64,000 nt of DNA from NCBI RefSeq assembly GCF_020564935.1, contig NZ_JAJCXB010000022.1, positions 1 to 64,000 on the forward strand. Direction: 5' to 3'. How positions within the stretch are numbered: the stretch's first letter is position 1; the number at the start of each line of letters is the position of its first letter. Positions 26,778-34,707 of the stretch are shown here, piece after piece. The notes below the pieces were generated by a model, which was given only the letters and a program-made list of their open reading frames with translations, ran no database searches and was not told the origin of the DNA. This stretch comes from Streptomyces pinistramenti (GTDB lineage: Bacteria; Actinomycetota; Actinomycetes; Streptomycetales; Streptomycetaceae). Both the position numbers and the translations under genes were made by a program.

Positions 26778-27535
26778 CCACCACCGCCACGAAGAACGCG
26801 AGCACCCGCAAGACGACCGTGGCACGACGGGACGGCTTCGCGAAGAAGGTGGCCGAGGCCGACTGGGAGGCGGTCACCGCGGAGGTGAACGACTACGGCT
26901 GCGCGCTGCTGCCCCAGTTGCTCACCCCCGCCCAGTGCGCCCAACTGGCCGCGCTGTACGAAGAACCGGAACGATTCCGGACCACGGTGAACATGCGGCG
27001 CCACCGGTTCGGGGCGGGCGAGTACCGCTACTTCGACACCCCCTTCCCCGAGCCGGTCCAGCGGCTGCGCGAGGAGCTGTATCCCCGGCTGACGCCGATC
27101 GCCCGCGACTGGTACCGCAAACTCGGCCGGGAGGCGGAATGGCCCGACGACCTGCAGGAGTGGCTGGAGATATGCCACCGGGCGGGTCAGGCCAGGACGT
27201 CGCCGATCCTGCTGCGCTATGAGACGGGTGACTGGAACGCCCTGCACCGCGACGTGTTCGGCGAGAAGGTCTTCCCCCTCCAGGTCGTGATCAACCTGAA
27301 CGCGCCGGGCGAGGACCATACGGGCGGGGAGTTCCTGCTGGTCGAGCAGCGTCCCAGGGCGCAGTCGAGGGGCACGGCCACGCTGATCCCGCAGGGGCAC
27401 GGGCTGGTGTTCACCACCCGCGACCGCCCGGTCCGCTCCCAGCGGGGCTGGTCGGCCTCCCCGGTGCGGCACGGCGTCTCGGCGGTCCGCTCGGGCCGGC
27501 GCCACACCCTGGGTCTGGTGTTCCACGACGCCTGA
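26774..27535 (+). CDS. 2OG-Fe(II) oxygenase, probable alkylation-repair dioxygenase
   Basis: Non-heme iron dioxygenase, 253 residues. The double-stranded beta-helix core is visible: LLRYETGDWNALHRDVFG supplies His-x-Asp, GGEFLLVEQ follows, and VRHGVSAVRSGRRHTLGLV supplies the distal His and the 2OG-binding Arg. It is coupled (ATGA) to the second ogt gene, which points to DNA or RNA dealkylation similar to AlkB, although overall similarity seems closer to prolyl-hydroxylase-like 2OG enzymes. The N-terminal 20 residues are basic and low complexity, perhaps for nucleic-acid contact. Confidence 0.88.
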   Translation: MTTTATKNASTRKTTVARRDGFAKKVAEADWEAVTAEVNDYGCALLPQLLTPAQCAQLAALYEEPERFRTTVNMRRHRFGAGEYRYFDTPFPEPVQRLREELYPRLTPIARDWYRKLGREAEWPDDLQEWLEICHRAGQARTSPILLRYETGDWNALHRDVFGEKVFPLQVVINLNAPGEDHTGGEFLLVEQRPRAQSRGTATLIPQGHGLVFTTRDRPVRSQRGWSASPVRHGVSAVRSGRRHTLGLVFHDA

Positions 27536-27560
27536 TCGTCCTCGGACACGAAGACGCCGG

Positions 27561-27598
27561 GTGCCCTGGGTGAGGCCGTGTGCCCTGGGTGAGGCCGT
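27561..27598 (+). repeat. 19-bp perfect tandem repeat (two copies plus a degenerate third)
   Basis: GTGCCCTGGGTGAGGCCGT occurs at 27561-27579 and again at 27580-27598; a diverged third copy (GTGCCGCGGGTGAGCACGG) covers 27599-27617. The unit is not a multiple of three. It sits at the junction between the oxygenase gene and the Ada-type domain gene and offers several GTG start codons, so slippage here could vary the start. Confidence 0.85.
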
Positions 27599-27932
27599 GT
27601 GCCGCGGGTGAGCACGGAACAGGAGCCTGCCACGCCTGCGCCGGGCCCTACACGCTGCTGGGAGCCGACCGCCGGCCGTACGCCGGCAGCTCCCCGGGGC
27701 GGTGCGGCGGCCACCGCGCACACCGTATCTACGGCCGTCTCGACTGCCCGGCCGCACTGCGGGCCCTTGCCCGGGGCGGCTACGCCACTCAGCGGGTCTT
27801 CTTCGCCGGCGAGGACACCGCCCTCGCCGCCGGCTACCGGCCCTGTGGGCCTGTCCGACCGCCAAGTACCGGGTGTGGAAAGCGGGCAGCGACCCGCGCA
27901 CCGTGCCCGACGAAGGGAGTGACAAGGAATGA
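27580..27932 (+). pseudogene. Ada-type zinc-binding domain protein, frameshifted
   Basis: The first frame (from a GTG at 27580; start uncertain) reads YTLLGADRRPYAGS, then HRIYGRLDCPAALRALARGG and AAGYRPC, the Ada N-terminal metal-binding domain. The final CxxC cysteine appears only after a one-base slip near 27847: the second frame continues ACPTAKYRVWKAGSDPRTV and ends at TGA 27930-27932, overlapping the next ATG. So a base is missing relative to an intact gene, by mutation, recoding or assembly error. The Ada methyl-acceptor cysteine is replaced by Gly in IYGRLDC, as I recall for stand-alone actinobacterial homologues. It is the last repair gene of the alkylation module. Confidence 0.7.
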
Positions 27933-28483
27933 GGGAGGGACAGGCGCCGCCGGACGGCTGGTCGCCGAAGACCGCCAGGCCGGTGGCCACACCACCCGCA
28001 CTGCCGCTGACCGGGCCGGAAACCGACGCGGTGATCCACCTGCTGGAGGCGATGGACCCCCGCCCGGTGACCCTGGTGACCGGCTCGTCGAGGGATGCCC
28101 CCGCGCGACGGGCTGCCGCACTGCTGGCCGGTAGATGGCAGGAGCGCGGGGGCGAGGTGATCGACGCGGTCGACTGGCCCGAGGACGCCGCGTCCTGGCT
28201 GCGGCAGGCCCGTCGCTTCACTCGCGCCGCCCCCGACGCCTGGCTGGTCACCGGAAGGCTCACCGGCTGGGTGCAGATGGGCCGCCGCCTGACCGTGTCC
28301 ACCACCTGGAATCCGGCCCGCACCGTGGCGACTTCCGGCCTCGCTCACGACGACCTGATATCTGGCGGAGGCATCGGCACCTTCGACGGCCTGCGCGGCG
28401 CCCACCGCGACGGCGGCACATGGGAGATCATCCGCACCCTCCGCGTCGACCACCCCGCTCCCGCGGTACGGGCGAAGCCGTGA
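27929..28483 (+). CDS. Hypothetical protein, possibly periplasmic-binding-protein-like fold
   Basis: 184 residues, no signal peptide. The ATG at 27929 overlaps the Ada-type gene's stop, with AAGGA just upstream, so it is coupled to the repair module. Alternating hydrophobic strands (PVTLVTGSSRDAPARRAAAL, then AWLVTGRLTGWVQMGRRL) and the late GGGIGTFDGLRGAH suggest a Rossmann-like or type-I periplasmic-binding-like domain without transporter partners. I do not recognise a function. Third positions are GC-rich throughout, supporting that it is coded. Confidence 0.65.
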   Translation: MREGQAPPDGWSPKTARPVATPPALPLTGPETDAVIHLLEAMDPRPVTLVTGSSRDAPARRAAALLAGRWQERGGEVIDAVDWPEDAASWLRQARRFTRAAPDAWLVTGRLTGWVQMGRRLTVSTTWNPARTVATSGLAHDDLISGGGIGTFDGLRGAHRDGGTWEIIRTLRVDHPAPAVRAKP

Positions 28484-28902
28484 TGTGCCCCGACAGTGGT
28501 CGCCGGAGTGCGGTCGGCGGGGGCGGTTGCGGGCGGACGGTCAGCTGAGCGGCCTCCGTGCCGGAGGGCGCCCGCTGCCACCACCTCGACAACCTCACCC
28601 GAAGTGACCGGACTTGGGGGAAAGACGGGCTGCCTCCGCCCTCGCCCCGCCGTACCGTTCACTGTCCCGCCTGATTGCTGACCACGGAGCCTGCACCACG
28701 ACACTCGTGAGCGGGTGACCCGCCCGCCCTCACGCGCCCGCGCCCTCGCTGACGACACCGCCCGTCGCCCGCACCGCCTCTTGACACCCCAACGCCCCCG
28801 CATCTCTCTCACCTCCCGACGCCGTTTTGCTGTGATGGCAATGAAGCTTGCCGGGGTGTGACGGGTGCGCGCATGGTCTGCATCGGAACGGAGGTCATAC
28901 AC
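28484..28902. other. Intergenic region with a small dyad near the flavoprotein promoter
   Basis: 419 bp without a convincing gene. The only structure I would single out is GGCAA (28837-28841) and TTGCC (28848-28852), an inverted repeat with a 6-bp spacer, located about 50 bp upstream of the flavoprotein start. It could be a regulator's operator. The rest is GC-rich with no readable signal. Confidence 0.3.
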
Positions 28903-29970
28903 ATGAAGGAGCAGACGGTGCGGCATGTGAATGGTTCGTCGGTCGATGGTGACCAGCGCTATGACGTCGTGGTGATCGGGGGTGGTGCCGCGGGCCTGAG
29001 CGGGGCGTTGACGCTGGGGCGGGCGAGGCGTTCGGTGGTCGTCATCGACAGTGGACAGCCGCGCAACGAGGCGGCGACGGGAGTGCACGCCTACCTCGGC
29101 AGGGAGGGCGATGCGCCCGGTGCGTTGCTGGCCGACGGGCGGGACGAGGTGCGTGCGTATGGCGGTCAGGTCAGGCAGGGCACCGTTGTGTCCGTGGCGC
29201 GGGACGCTACGGGCTTCGCCGTGCGGCTCGTCGACGGCGAAGCCGTGCACGGCAAGCGGCTGCTGGTGGCGACGGGGCTGGTCGATGAGCTGCCCGAGGT
29301 GCCCGGCCTGGCCGAGCTGTGGGGCGCGTGCGTCCTGCACTGTCCGTACTGCCATGGATGGGAAGCGCGTGACCAGGCGATCGGGGTTCTGGGAACCGGG
29401 CCGTTGGCGGTGCACCAGGCGCTGTTGTGGCGGCAGTGGAGCGAGCGAATCACGCTGTTCCTGCACACCGGCCCCGAGCCGAGCGATGAGGAGTACGAGC
29501 AGCTCGCCGCCCGCGGCATCGCGGTGGTGGACGGCGAAGTGAGCGCGCTGGAAAAGGTCGACGGACGGCTGACCGGGGTGCGGCTCGCGGGCGGCACGGT
29601 CATCCCCTGCCAGGCGCTGTGTGTGGCCCCGCGGTTCACCGCCCGCGCCGGTTTCCTGGCCGCACTCGGTCTGGAGCCGGCCGAACTGGAGCGCGGCGGG
29701 ACGGTGATCGGCAGCCACATACCCGGTGACGCCACGGGGCGGACGGCCGTGCCGGGGGTGTGGGTGGCAGGCAATGCGACCGACCCGATCGAGCAGGTCA
29801 TCGGCTCCGCCGCCGCGGGGGCCCGCGCTGCCGGAGCTATCAACGCGGACCTGATCGATGAGGAAACCCGCGTCGCTGTCGCCGTCCGCCGTGCCGGCGG
29901 TGTCTTCTCCCCGGAAATGGAACGCGAAGTGTGTGAGCGCGTCCTCGGCGACCGCCGGCACGGACTGTGA
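28903..29970 (+). CDS. Thioredoxin-reductase-like FAD/NAD(P)-dependent oxidoreductase
   Basis: Class-II pyridine-nucleotide disulfide oxidoreductase family, about 355 residues. The FAD-binding GGGAAGLSGALTLGRARR lies near the N-terminus. The redox-active C147-P-Y-C150 is in LHCPYCHGWEARD, the NAD(P) dinucleotide motif is GVLGTGPLA, and the C-terminal FAD segment is VPGVWVAGNATDP. Despite the CxxC, stand-alone family members in actinobacteria often act on small-molecule disulfides rather than thioredoxin. I chose the ATG at 28903, eight bases after GGAGG. It precedes a SAM methyltransferase by 66 bp, and the two are probably co-transcribed. Confidence 0.9.
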   Translation: MKEQTVRHVNGSSVDGDQRYDVVVIGGGAAGLSGALTLGRARRSVVVIDSGQPRNEAATGVHAYLGREGDAPGALLADGRDEVRAYGGQVRQGTVVSVARDATGFAVRLVDGEAVHGKRLLVATGLVDELPEVPGLAELWGACVLHCPYCHGWEARDQAIGVLGTGPLAVHQALLWRQWSERITLFLHTGPEPSDEEYEQLAARGIAVVDGEVSALEKVDGRLTGVRLAGGTVIPCQALCVAPRFTARAGFLAALGLEPAELERGGTVIGSHIPGDATGRTAVPGVWVAGNATDPIEQVIGSAAAGARAAGAINADLIDEETRVAVAVRRAGGVFSPEMEREVCERVLGDRRHGL

Positions 29971-30035
29971 CACCCGCCTTCGTCACCACTGCAACCACTG
30001 CCATCAACCACTGCCATCACGAAAGGCACCTAACG

Positions 30036-30791
30036 ATGACCAGCACCCCACCTGGATCCCCAAGCGACCCGTACGGCACGGCACTTGGCAGCACTCCTGA
30101 CAGCACTCCTCACGCCGTTCCTGACACCGCCTCCGATACGGTGCTCGTCGCCGCCTCGGGCGCTGAGCCGGCCTCGACTGAGGAGATCTGGGACGCCCGC
30201 TACCGTGCCGGGGACAAGATCTTCAGCGGTGACCCCAACACCGCCCTGGTCCGTGAGACCGCAGGGCTGCGCCCCGGCACGGCGTTGGACCTGGGGTGCG
30301 GTGAAGGCGCGGACGCCGTCTGGCTCGCTTCGCGGGGCTGGCGTGTCACCGCCACCGACGTATCACCGACCGCCCTGCGGCGCGCCGCCCGGCAGGCGAC
30401 GGCGGCAGGTGTGGGCGACCGGATCGACTGGCAGCACCACGATCTGGACGCGTCGTTCCCCGAGGGGGAGTTCGACCTGGTCTCCGCCCACTTCCTGTAC
30501 CCGCCGCTTGCCGCGGCCAGAGAGCGGATACTGCGCACGTCTTCCCGAGCCGTCGCGCCCGGCGGGCTGCTCCTCATCGTCAGCCACGCGGGCCCCCCCT
30601 TCTGGGACCACGACCTCGCCCCGGAAGTGCACTTCCCCACCCCTGAGGAGATCCTGACCGCGCTCGATCTTCCGGCCGTGCAGTGGGAGGTACAGGTCAG
30701 CGAGACCTATCACCGTCCCGCGACCAGCCCCGGCGGGGAGTCCGGAACCCGCGCGGACAGCACCCTCAAACTCCGTCGGAGCCCGGTGTGA
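30036..30791 (+). CDS. Class I SAM-dependent methyltransferase
   Basis: 251 residues. After a Ser/Thr/Pro-rich tail of about 50 residues comes the catalytic core: WDARYRAGDKIFSGDPN, motif I ALDLGCGEGADAVWLA, acidic loop TATDVSPTAL, then FDLVSAHFLYPP. The layout resembles UbiE/TehB-type small-molecule methyltransferases. It follows the flavoprotein and likely shares its transcript. The substrate is not readable. A 186-bp gap with no evident gene follows. Confidence 0.9.
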   Translation: MTSTPPGSPSDPYGTALGSTPDSTPHAVPDTASDTVLVAASGAEPASTEEIWDARYRAGDKIFSGDPNTALVRETAGLRPGTALDLGCGEGADAVWLASRGWRVTATDVSPTALRRAARQATAAGVGDRIDWQHHDLDASFPEGEFDLVSAHFLYPPLAAARERILRTSSRAVAPGGLLLIVSHAGPPFWDHDLAPEVHFPTPEEILTALDLPAVQWEVQVSETYHRPATSPGGESGTRADSTLKLRRSPV

Positions 30792-30977
30792 TCCGCGGGA
30801 AGTGAGGGCTCACGACCTGGGGAGTTACGGGCGCGGGCGGAGCCTTGGAGGTGGCGGTGTCCCGGGGGATGACGCACTGGGGGAGTGGTGGAGCCCTGGC
30901 GGTGATGGCTGCCGTCGGTCCCACCGACCCCCAGTGGCGTTCGGCAGTGATGAGGGACGAGAGGTGAGGGATGAGGG

Positions 30978-31631
30978 GTGAGCAGGTTCGTGGATATGCG
31001 CGGTGTGCGGGTGGTGTTGGTCGGGGGGACGTCGAATGCCGGGAAGTCGACCGTTGCCCGGGTGGTGGCGGGGAGGCTGGGGTTTGCGTACCTGTCCACC
31101 GACGGGCTGGCGCGGCACCCGGGGCGGCCCTGGCGGACGCCGGAGCGGGAGGTGCCTGCGCATGTCGCCGAGCACTACAGCTCGCTCACGGTGGATGAGC
31201 TGATGGCCTCTGTTCTGGACCATTACGGGCGGCTGTGGCCGCGCATCGAGGAGTTGATCACTGATCGTGCGGTCGGGACGGGCTCGGGGGAGGGCCTGGT
31301 GCTGGAGGGGTCGGCTCTGTGGCCCGTCAATGTCGCGGGGTTGACGGTTCCGCACACGGGCGCCGTGTGGCTGACCGCAGACGAGGTGCTTCTCCGGGCC
31401 CGGATGCGGGACGCCGGCCGCTACGGGGAAGCGACGGGCGAGGAACGGCACTTGATGGATCGGTTTCTGGCCCGCACCGTGCGCTACCAGGCGCTCATGG
31501 TGGATGCCGTCGACAGGCTGGGCCTGGACCGTATCGATGCGGGCGGCCATCGGTCCGTGGAGGAGTTGGCCGACGTGGTGCTTGCGACGGTCGGTGCGCA
31601 GCGAGCGGTCGGGCGGTCGTCTGCCGGGTGA
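30978..31631 (+). CDS. P-loop kinase-like protein (2-phosphoglycerate kinase/AAA_33 type)
   Basis: 217 residues from a GTG start. The P-loop GGTSNAGKST is at residues 16-25, followed by LGFAYLSTDGLARHPGRPW (substrate/Mg region) and an arginine-rich lid-like part (RARMRDAGRYGEATGEERHL). The size and motifs fit small P-loop kinases that phosphorylate metabolites or antibiotics. The substrate is unknown. It stands alone; the following 229 bp (31632-31860) show no convincing gene. Confidence 0.82.
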   Translation: MSRFVDMRGVRVVLVGGTSNAGKSTVARVVAGRLGFAYLSTDGLARHPGRPWRTPEREVPAHVAEHYSSLTVDELMASVLDHYGRLWPRIEELITDRAVGTGSGEGLVLEGSALWPVNVAGLTVPHTGAVWLTADEVLLRARMRDAGRYGEATGEERHLMDRFLARTVRYQALMVDAVDRLGLDRIDAGGHRSVEELADVVLATVGAQRAVGRSSAG

Positions 31632-31860
31632 AGACCCGGCCGTCCCCCCATCCGCACCCTCCGCCCGCGCGGCCCGAACGCCCCGCTCGTCGCCCGCGCG
31701 GCTGTCGACGACGGCCTGACCTGGACCGACACGGTCCTCCACGATGACCTCTTCCCGGCATCCCTCACGGGCGGCCCGGCAGGATCCGACGGCGGGCGTT
31801 CCCGAGGGAGTTGGGCCGGGGTGACCGTGTGCGTACGGGCCCGGTCCGGACGCCGTCGGG

Positions 31861-32583
31861 TCAGGAATCGCTGAGCAGCCGGCTGCGGTGCGAGCGGCGG
31901 CGGGCGGCGGCTTCCAGGGCGTGGATCTGGAGGCCGAACTGGTCGACGTCGGTGAGCTGGGTGGGGAACGGGATGCGTACGTCGTGGTGGCCGCGGGTGT
32001 ATTCGAGGCGGAGGGTGACGCCGTAACGGTCGAGGGCGAGCGGGACGGCGCGCTGCGTTCCCTGCGCGAGGCGGGGTTCCACCAGGCGGATCAGCAGCCG
32101 TACGAGATCGTGGTGGTCGTCGACCAGGTGCGTGAGCATGGCGGCCTCGCAGGTGGCCAGCGGGTCGGCGGTGGCGGACATCAGGTCGGCGAGGCCCACG
32201 GATGCCTTGGTCGTCGTGGTGTCCAGGACGGCGCGGGCGAACCGGAGGCATTGGCCGTTGACCGAGCCGGGCCGCGGGGGTGAGGCCAGCCGGCCCATGA
32301 CCGTGACGCGGGCGCGTACCCGGTCGCGGACGGCGGTGGGGGCGATGTCGGTGAATTCGAGGGTGGCGGGTACCTGCCGGGGTGCCGCGTGGTGCGGGCC
32401 GGATTCCGGTTCGTCCGTCAACGGATGGAGGTGGATGTGCTGGGTGAGGCCGGGTCCGTTCAGGCGGGACACCTCGGTGCGGGACTCGTCGGTGATCAGC
32501 GTCATCGACTGGGCCGAGGCCAGGATGGTGCGGATGCGTTCGGCGTGTGTGGGCTGCGCGGGCGGGCTGTTGAGGGTGCGCAT
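31861..32583 (-). CDS. Iron-regulated DUF2470 domain protein (HugZ-related)
   Basis: 240 residues. The N-terminal half resembles the split-barrel, pyridoxamine-phosphate-oxidase-like part (AERIRTILASAQSMTLITDE). The C-terminal part is DUF2470-like (LTHLVDDHHDLVRLLIRLV, then ALDRYGVTLRLEY). DUF2470 occurs in HugZ-type heme-degrading and other iron/heme proteins. The ATG at 32583 has GTGGAG upstream; a GTG at 32595 is possible. A near-perfect iron box immediately upstream supports expression under iron limitation, fitting heme-iron release or iron sparing. The heme-oxygenase role is inferred, not shown. Confidence 0.8.
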   Translation of the reverse strand: MRTLNSPPAQPTHAERIRTILASAQSMTLITDESRTEVSRLNGPGLTQHIHLHPLTDEPESGPHHAAPRQVPATLEFTDIAPTAVRDRVRARVTVMGRLASPPRPGSVNGQCLRFARAVLDTTTTKASVGLADLMSATADPLATCEAAMLTHLVDDHHDLVRLLIRLVEPRLAQGTQRAVPLALDRYGVTLRLEYTRGHHDVRIPFPTQLTDVDQFGLQIHALEAAARRRSHRSRLLSDS

Positions 32584-32605
32584 CCAGATCTCCACGGTAG
32601 AGAGG

Positions 32606-32624
32606 TTAGGTTAGGTTTACCTAA
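32606..32624 (-). promoter_or_regulatory. Iron box upstream of the DUF2470 gene
   Basis: TTAGGTTAGGTTTACCTAA matches 17 of 19 positions of the DtxR/DmdR consensus, the best match in the window. It lies 22 bp upstream of the DUF2470 start and directly abuts the stop codon of the PAP2 gene (32626-32628), so the DUF2470 gene probably has its own iron-controlled promoter inside an otherwise continuous leftward gene string. Confidence 0.9.
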
Positions 32625-32625
32625 C

Positions 32626-33297
32626 TTACTCGTCCGGGAGGGTGCTGCGCCACCGGGTCCGCCCCCGGTGGCCGAAGAGGGCTGCTGCCGCCGCGAGCCA
32701 TACCGTGGCGAACAGCCAGCCGGCGGCCACGTCGGTGGGCCAGTGCACGCCCAGATAGATCCGCGTCAGGCCGACCGCCGCCGCCCAGCTCAGCGCGACA
32801 CCGCACAGCAGACGGGCCGCGACCGGGCGCGCGCGGTGGACGATCGCCCCGCACAGCAGGCCGGCGGCCAAGGCGGACGTGGTGGCGTGGCCCGAGGGGA
32901 AAGAGTGGCCGGATGCGTGCGCTGCCCAGTCCGCGGCCGGGGGGCGCGGCCGGGCGATCAGTGTCATGAGGCCGTAGCGGGCGGCCTGGCCCGTGGCGAG
33001 GCAGGCCAGTGCCGCGACGGCCGCCCGGATCCGCCCCCTGGCACCGCGCCCCGCGATGATCCCGGCGGCCGACGCCATCAGGTACGGCCAGATACCCGTG
33101 CCACTGGCGGTGAGGCCGCGCGCGAACGCGGCCGGCCCGTGCGGGCGATGCGTCACCGCCCAGCTGTGCAGCGCCGAGTCCACCGCGAACGGCGCGGGCC
33201 CGGCCACCACCACCGCCACCGAGAGCGCCAGCAGCGCGGCGGCGCATCCGGCCGGGACCGTCCACCGCCGGCACGGACCGTGCGCCGCGGCCGTCAC
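32626..33297 (-). CDS. PAP2-family membrane phosphatase (distal copy)
   Basis: Integral membrane lipid phosphatase, 223 residues. The three PAP2 signatures are visible: motif 1 MTLIARPRPP, motif 2 FPSGHATTS, motif 3 TRIYLGVHWPTDVAAG. About six helices. The GTG at 33297 overlaps the preceding PAP2 gene's stop (GTGA). Such proteins dephosphorylate undecaprenyl pyrophosphate, phosphatidylglycerol phosphate or phosphatidate. It is the third gene of the dedA-PAP2-PAP2 operon under BlaI-type operators. Confidence 0.92.
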   Translation of the reverse strand: MTAAAHGPCRRWTVPAGCAAALLALSVAVVVAGPAPFAVDSALHSWAVTHRPHGPAAFARGLTASGTGIWPYLMASAAGIIAGRGARGRIRAAVAALACLATGQAARYGLMTLIARPRPPAADWAAHASGHSFPSGHATTSALAAGLLCGAIVHRARPVAARLLCGVALSWAAAVGLTRIYLGVHWPTDVAAGWLFATVWLAAAAALFGHRGRTRWRSTLPDE

Positions 33298-33905
33298 CTG
33301 TCGGACACCAGCGGCCGCAGCCGGGTGGTGTGCAGTCGCGTGACGAGCGGGGCCGCGCGGCCGAACAGGCGGGTCAGCAGCCAGGCGACGGCCGCGCCCA
33401 GGACGAGACCCGCGGCGACGTCGTGCGGATAGTGCGCGCCCACCCACACCCGCGAGGCCCCCATCAGCAGCGCGCACACCGCCGCGAGCGCGCCGATCCG
33501 CCGGTCCACCTGGAGCAGCGCGACGGCGGCGGCCGCGGCGATGGCCGCGTGGTTGCTGGGGAAGGACCAGTCACCCAGGGACGGGCACGCCTGGACCGTG
33601 ACCGTGTGCAGGACCTGGCACGGCCGCTGCTCGTCGACCAGCGACTTGACCACGTCGTTGACGCCGTACGCGGCGACGACCACGAGCGGCGCGGCCAGCG
33701 CCCGCGCGATGCGGTCCGCCTCGCCGCCGCTGCGTGCCCGCCACCAGGCGGCCACCATGAAGACCGCGAACACGGCGAGCCCGACGTCCGTCCAGAGGGA
33801 CACCACCGCGTTCCAGGGGCCCGGGGCGCGCGCGGCGAGCCCGGTGACCCAGGTGTAGAGCCCGCCGTCGATGGCGTACGGGGCGGCGGCGAGTGCGTGC
33901 GTCAC
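33294..33905 (-). CDS. PAP2-family membrane phosphatase (proximal copy)
   Basis: 203 residues, membrane PAP2 phosphatase with motif 1 KSLVDEQRPC, motif 2 FPSNHAAIA and motif 3 SRVWVGAHYPHDVAAG. In this copy, SNH replaces the SGH seen in the neighbour; this variant is typical of BcrC-like undecaprenyl pyrophosphate phosphatases. Its GTG start overlaps the dedA stop and its own stop overlaps the next PAP2 start, so three genes are coupled. The pairing with DedA suggests recycling of the undecaprenyl carrier for cell-wall synthesis. Confidence 0.92.
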   Translation of the reverse strand: MTHALAAAPYAIDGGLYTWVTGLAARAPGPWNAVVSLWTDVGLAVFAVFMVAAWWRARSGGEADRIARALAAPLVVVAAYGVNDVVKSLVDEQRPCQVLHTVTVQACPSLGDWSFPSNHAAIAAAAAVALLQVDRRIGALAAVCALLMGASRVWVGAHYPHDVAAGLVLGAAVAWLLTRLFGRAAPLVTRLHTTRLRPLVSDR

Positions 33906-34597
33906 AGGTGCTCCTCGGAGGGGGAGGCGGAGGGGGGAGTGGGCAGGGCGCGGGCGCGGGAGCGGGAGCGCATGACTTCGACGGCGAGCGGCAGGAGCGA
34001 GACGGCGACGACCGCGGCGACGAGGGGCAGCAGGTAGTGGTCGACGTTCGGGACGGACGAGCCGAGGGCGTAACCCGCCAGGACCAGCCCGACCGTCCAG
34101 ACCAGGCCGCCGGCCACCTGGGCGAGGGTGAAGGTCTTGGCGGGTACGTCCAGCGCGCCGGCCAGCGGGTTGAGCACTGTGCGCACCACCGGGACGAAGC
34201 GGGCCAGGACGACCGCCTTGGTGTGCCCGTAGCGCGCCAGCAGGTGCTGGGCGTGTGCGGCGCCCTGGTGGATCTTGCGGGAGCGGCTGCGGGCCAGTGC
34301 GGCCCGGCCGCCCCTGCGGCCGATCCAGAATCCGGTCTGCGCGCCCAGGAGGGCGCCGGCCACCGCGGCGATCAGGACCTGCGGCAGCGAGAGATGCACC
34401 ACGCCGTGCACCCCGGGTACGCACAGCAGCCCGGCGGTGAAGAGCAGTGAGTCGCCGGGGAGGAAGAAGCCGACCAGCAGGCCGGTCTCGGCGAAGAGCA
34501 CGCACGCGATCCCCAGTGCTCCGAAGGCGGAGAGCAGGGATCCGGCGTCGAGGAAATTCACGGCCTGCGGTGCCGCTGCGAACACGGATACGGCCAT
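33902..34597 (-). CDS. DedA/VTT-family membrane protein
   Basis: 231 residues. DedA hallmarks: ETGLLVGFFLPGDSLLF near the N-terminus, GAQTGFWIGRRGG, then KAVVLARFVPVVRTVLNPLAG and late helices. Members are implicated as undecaprenyl-phosphate or phospholipid flippases/transporters. It is first in a leftward operon with two PAP2 phosphatases, facing the BlaI/M56 genes across two BlaI-type operators. Together they look like an undecaprenyl-phosphate recycling set switched on by envelope stress (inference). The C-terminal tail is Arg/Ser/Pro-rich. Confidence 0.93.
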   Translation of the reverse strand: MAVSVFAAAPQAVNFLDAGSLLSAFGALGIACVLFAETGLLVGFFLPGDSLLFTAGLLCVPGVHGVVHLSLPQVLIAAVAGALLGAQTGFWIGRRGGRAALARSRSRKIHQGAAHAQHLLARYGHTKAVVLARFVPVVRTVLNPLAGALDVPAKTFTLAQVAGGLVWTVGLVLAGYALGSSVPNVDHYLLPLVAAVVAVSLLPLAVEVMRSRSRARALPTPPSASPSEEHL

Positions 34598-34648
34598 AGG
34601 GGGCTGCTCCCATAATGGTGGGCAGGGGCTCCTGCGCGAGACTCGACT

Positions 34649-34666
34649 GTCTACAGTGGAGTAGAC
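34649..34666. promoter_or_regulatory. BlaI/MecI-type operator, imperfect copy
   Basis: GTCTACAGTGGAGTAGAC: half-sites GTCTACA and AGTAGAC around a 4-bp spacer, one mismatch from a perfect dyad. It resembles BlaI/MecI operators (TACA/TGTA cores) and lies 52 bp upstream of dedA and 42 bp upstream of the BlaI-type gene. Confidence 0.82.
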
Positions 34667-34667
34667 G

Positions 34668-34685
34668 GTCTACATTACTGTAGAC
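34668..34685. promoter_or_regulatory. BlaI/MecI-type operator, perfect copy
   Basis: GTCTACATTACTGTAGAC: perfect inverted repeat GTCTACA / TGTAGAC with spacer TTAC. It starts 19 bp after the start of the first operator, about two helical turns, so two repressor dimers would bind the same face. It ends 22 bp before the BlaI-type start at 34708, consistent with autoregulation. Confidence 0.88.
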
Positions 34686-34707
34686 GAACATGTGGGAGGG
34701 TGCGGCC

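Noticed and set aside
28345..29973. Long leftward open frame over the flavoprotein gene
   Set aside because: Antisense shadow; the rightward frame has FAD, CxxC and NAD(P) motifs and an RBS.
31632..31860. Coding-like stretch reading AAVDDGLTWTDTVLHDDLFP
   Set aside because: It has no start, RBS or recognisable family and is bounded by two real genes; possibly a remnant, but too weak to annotate.
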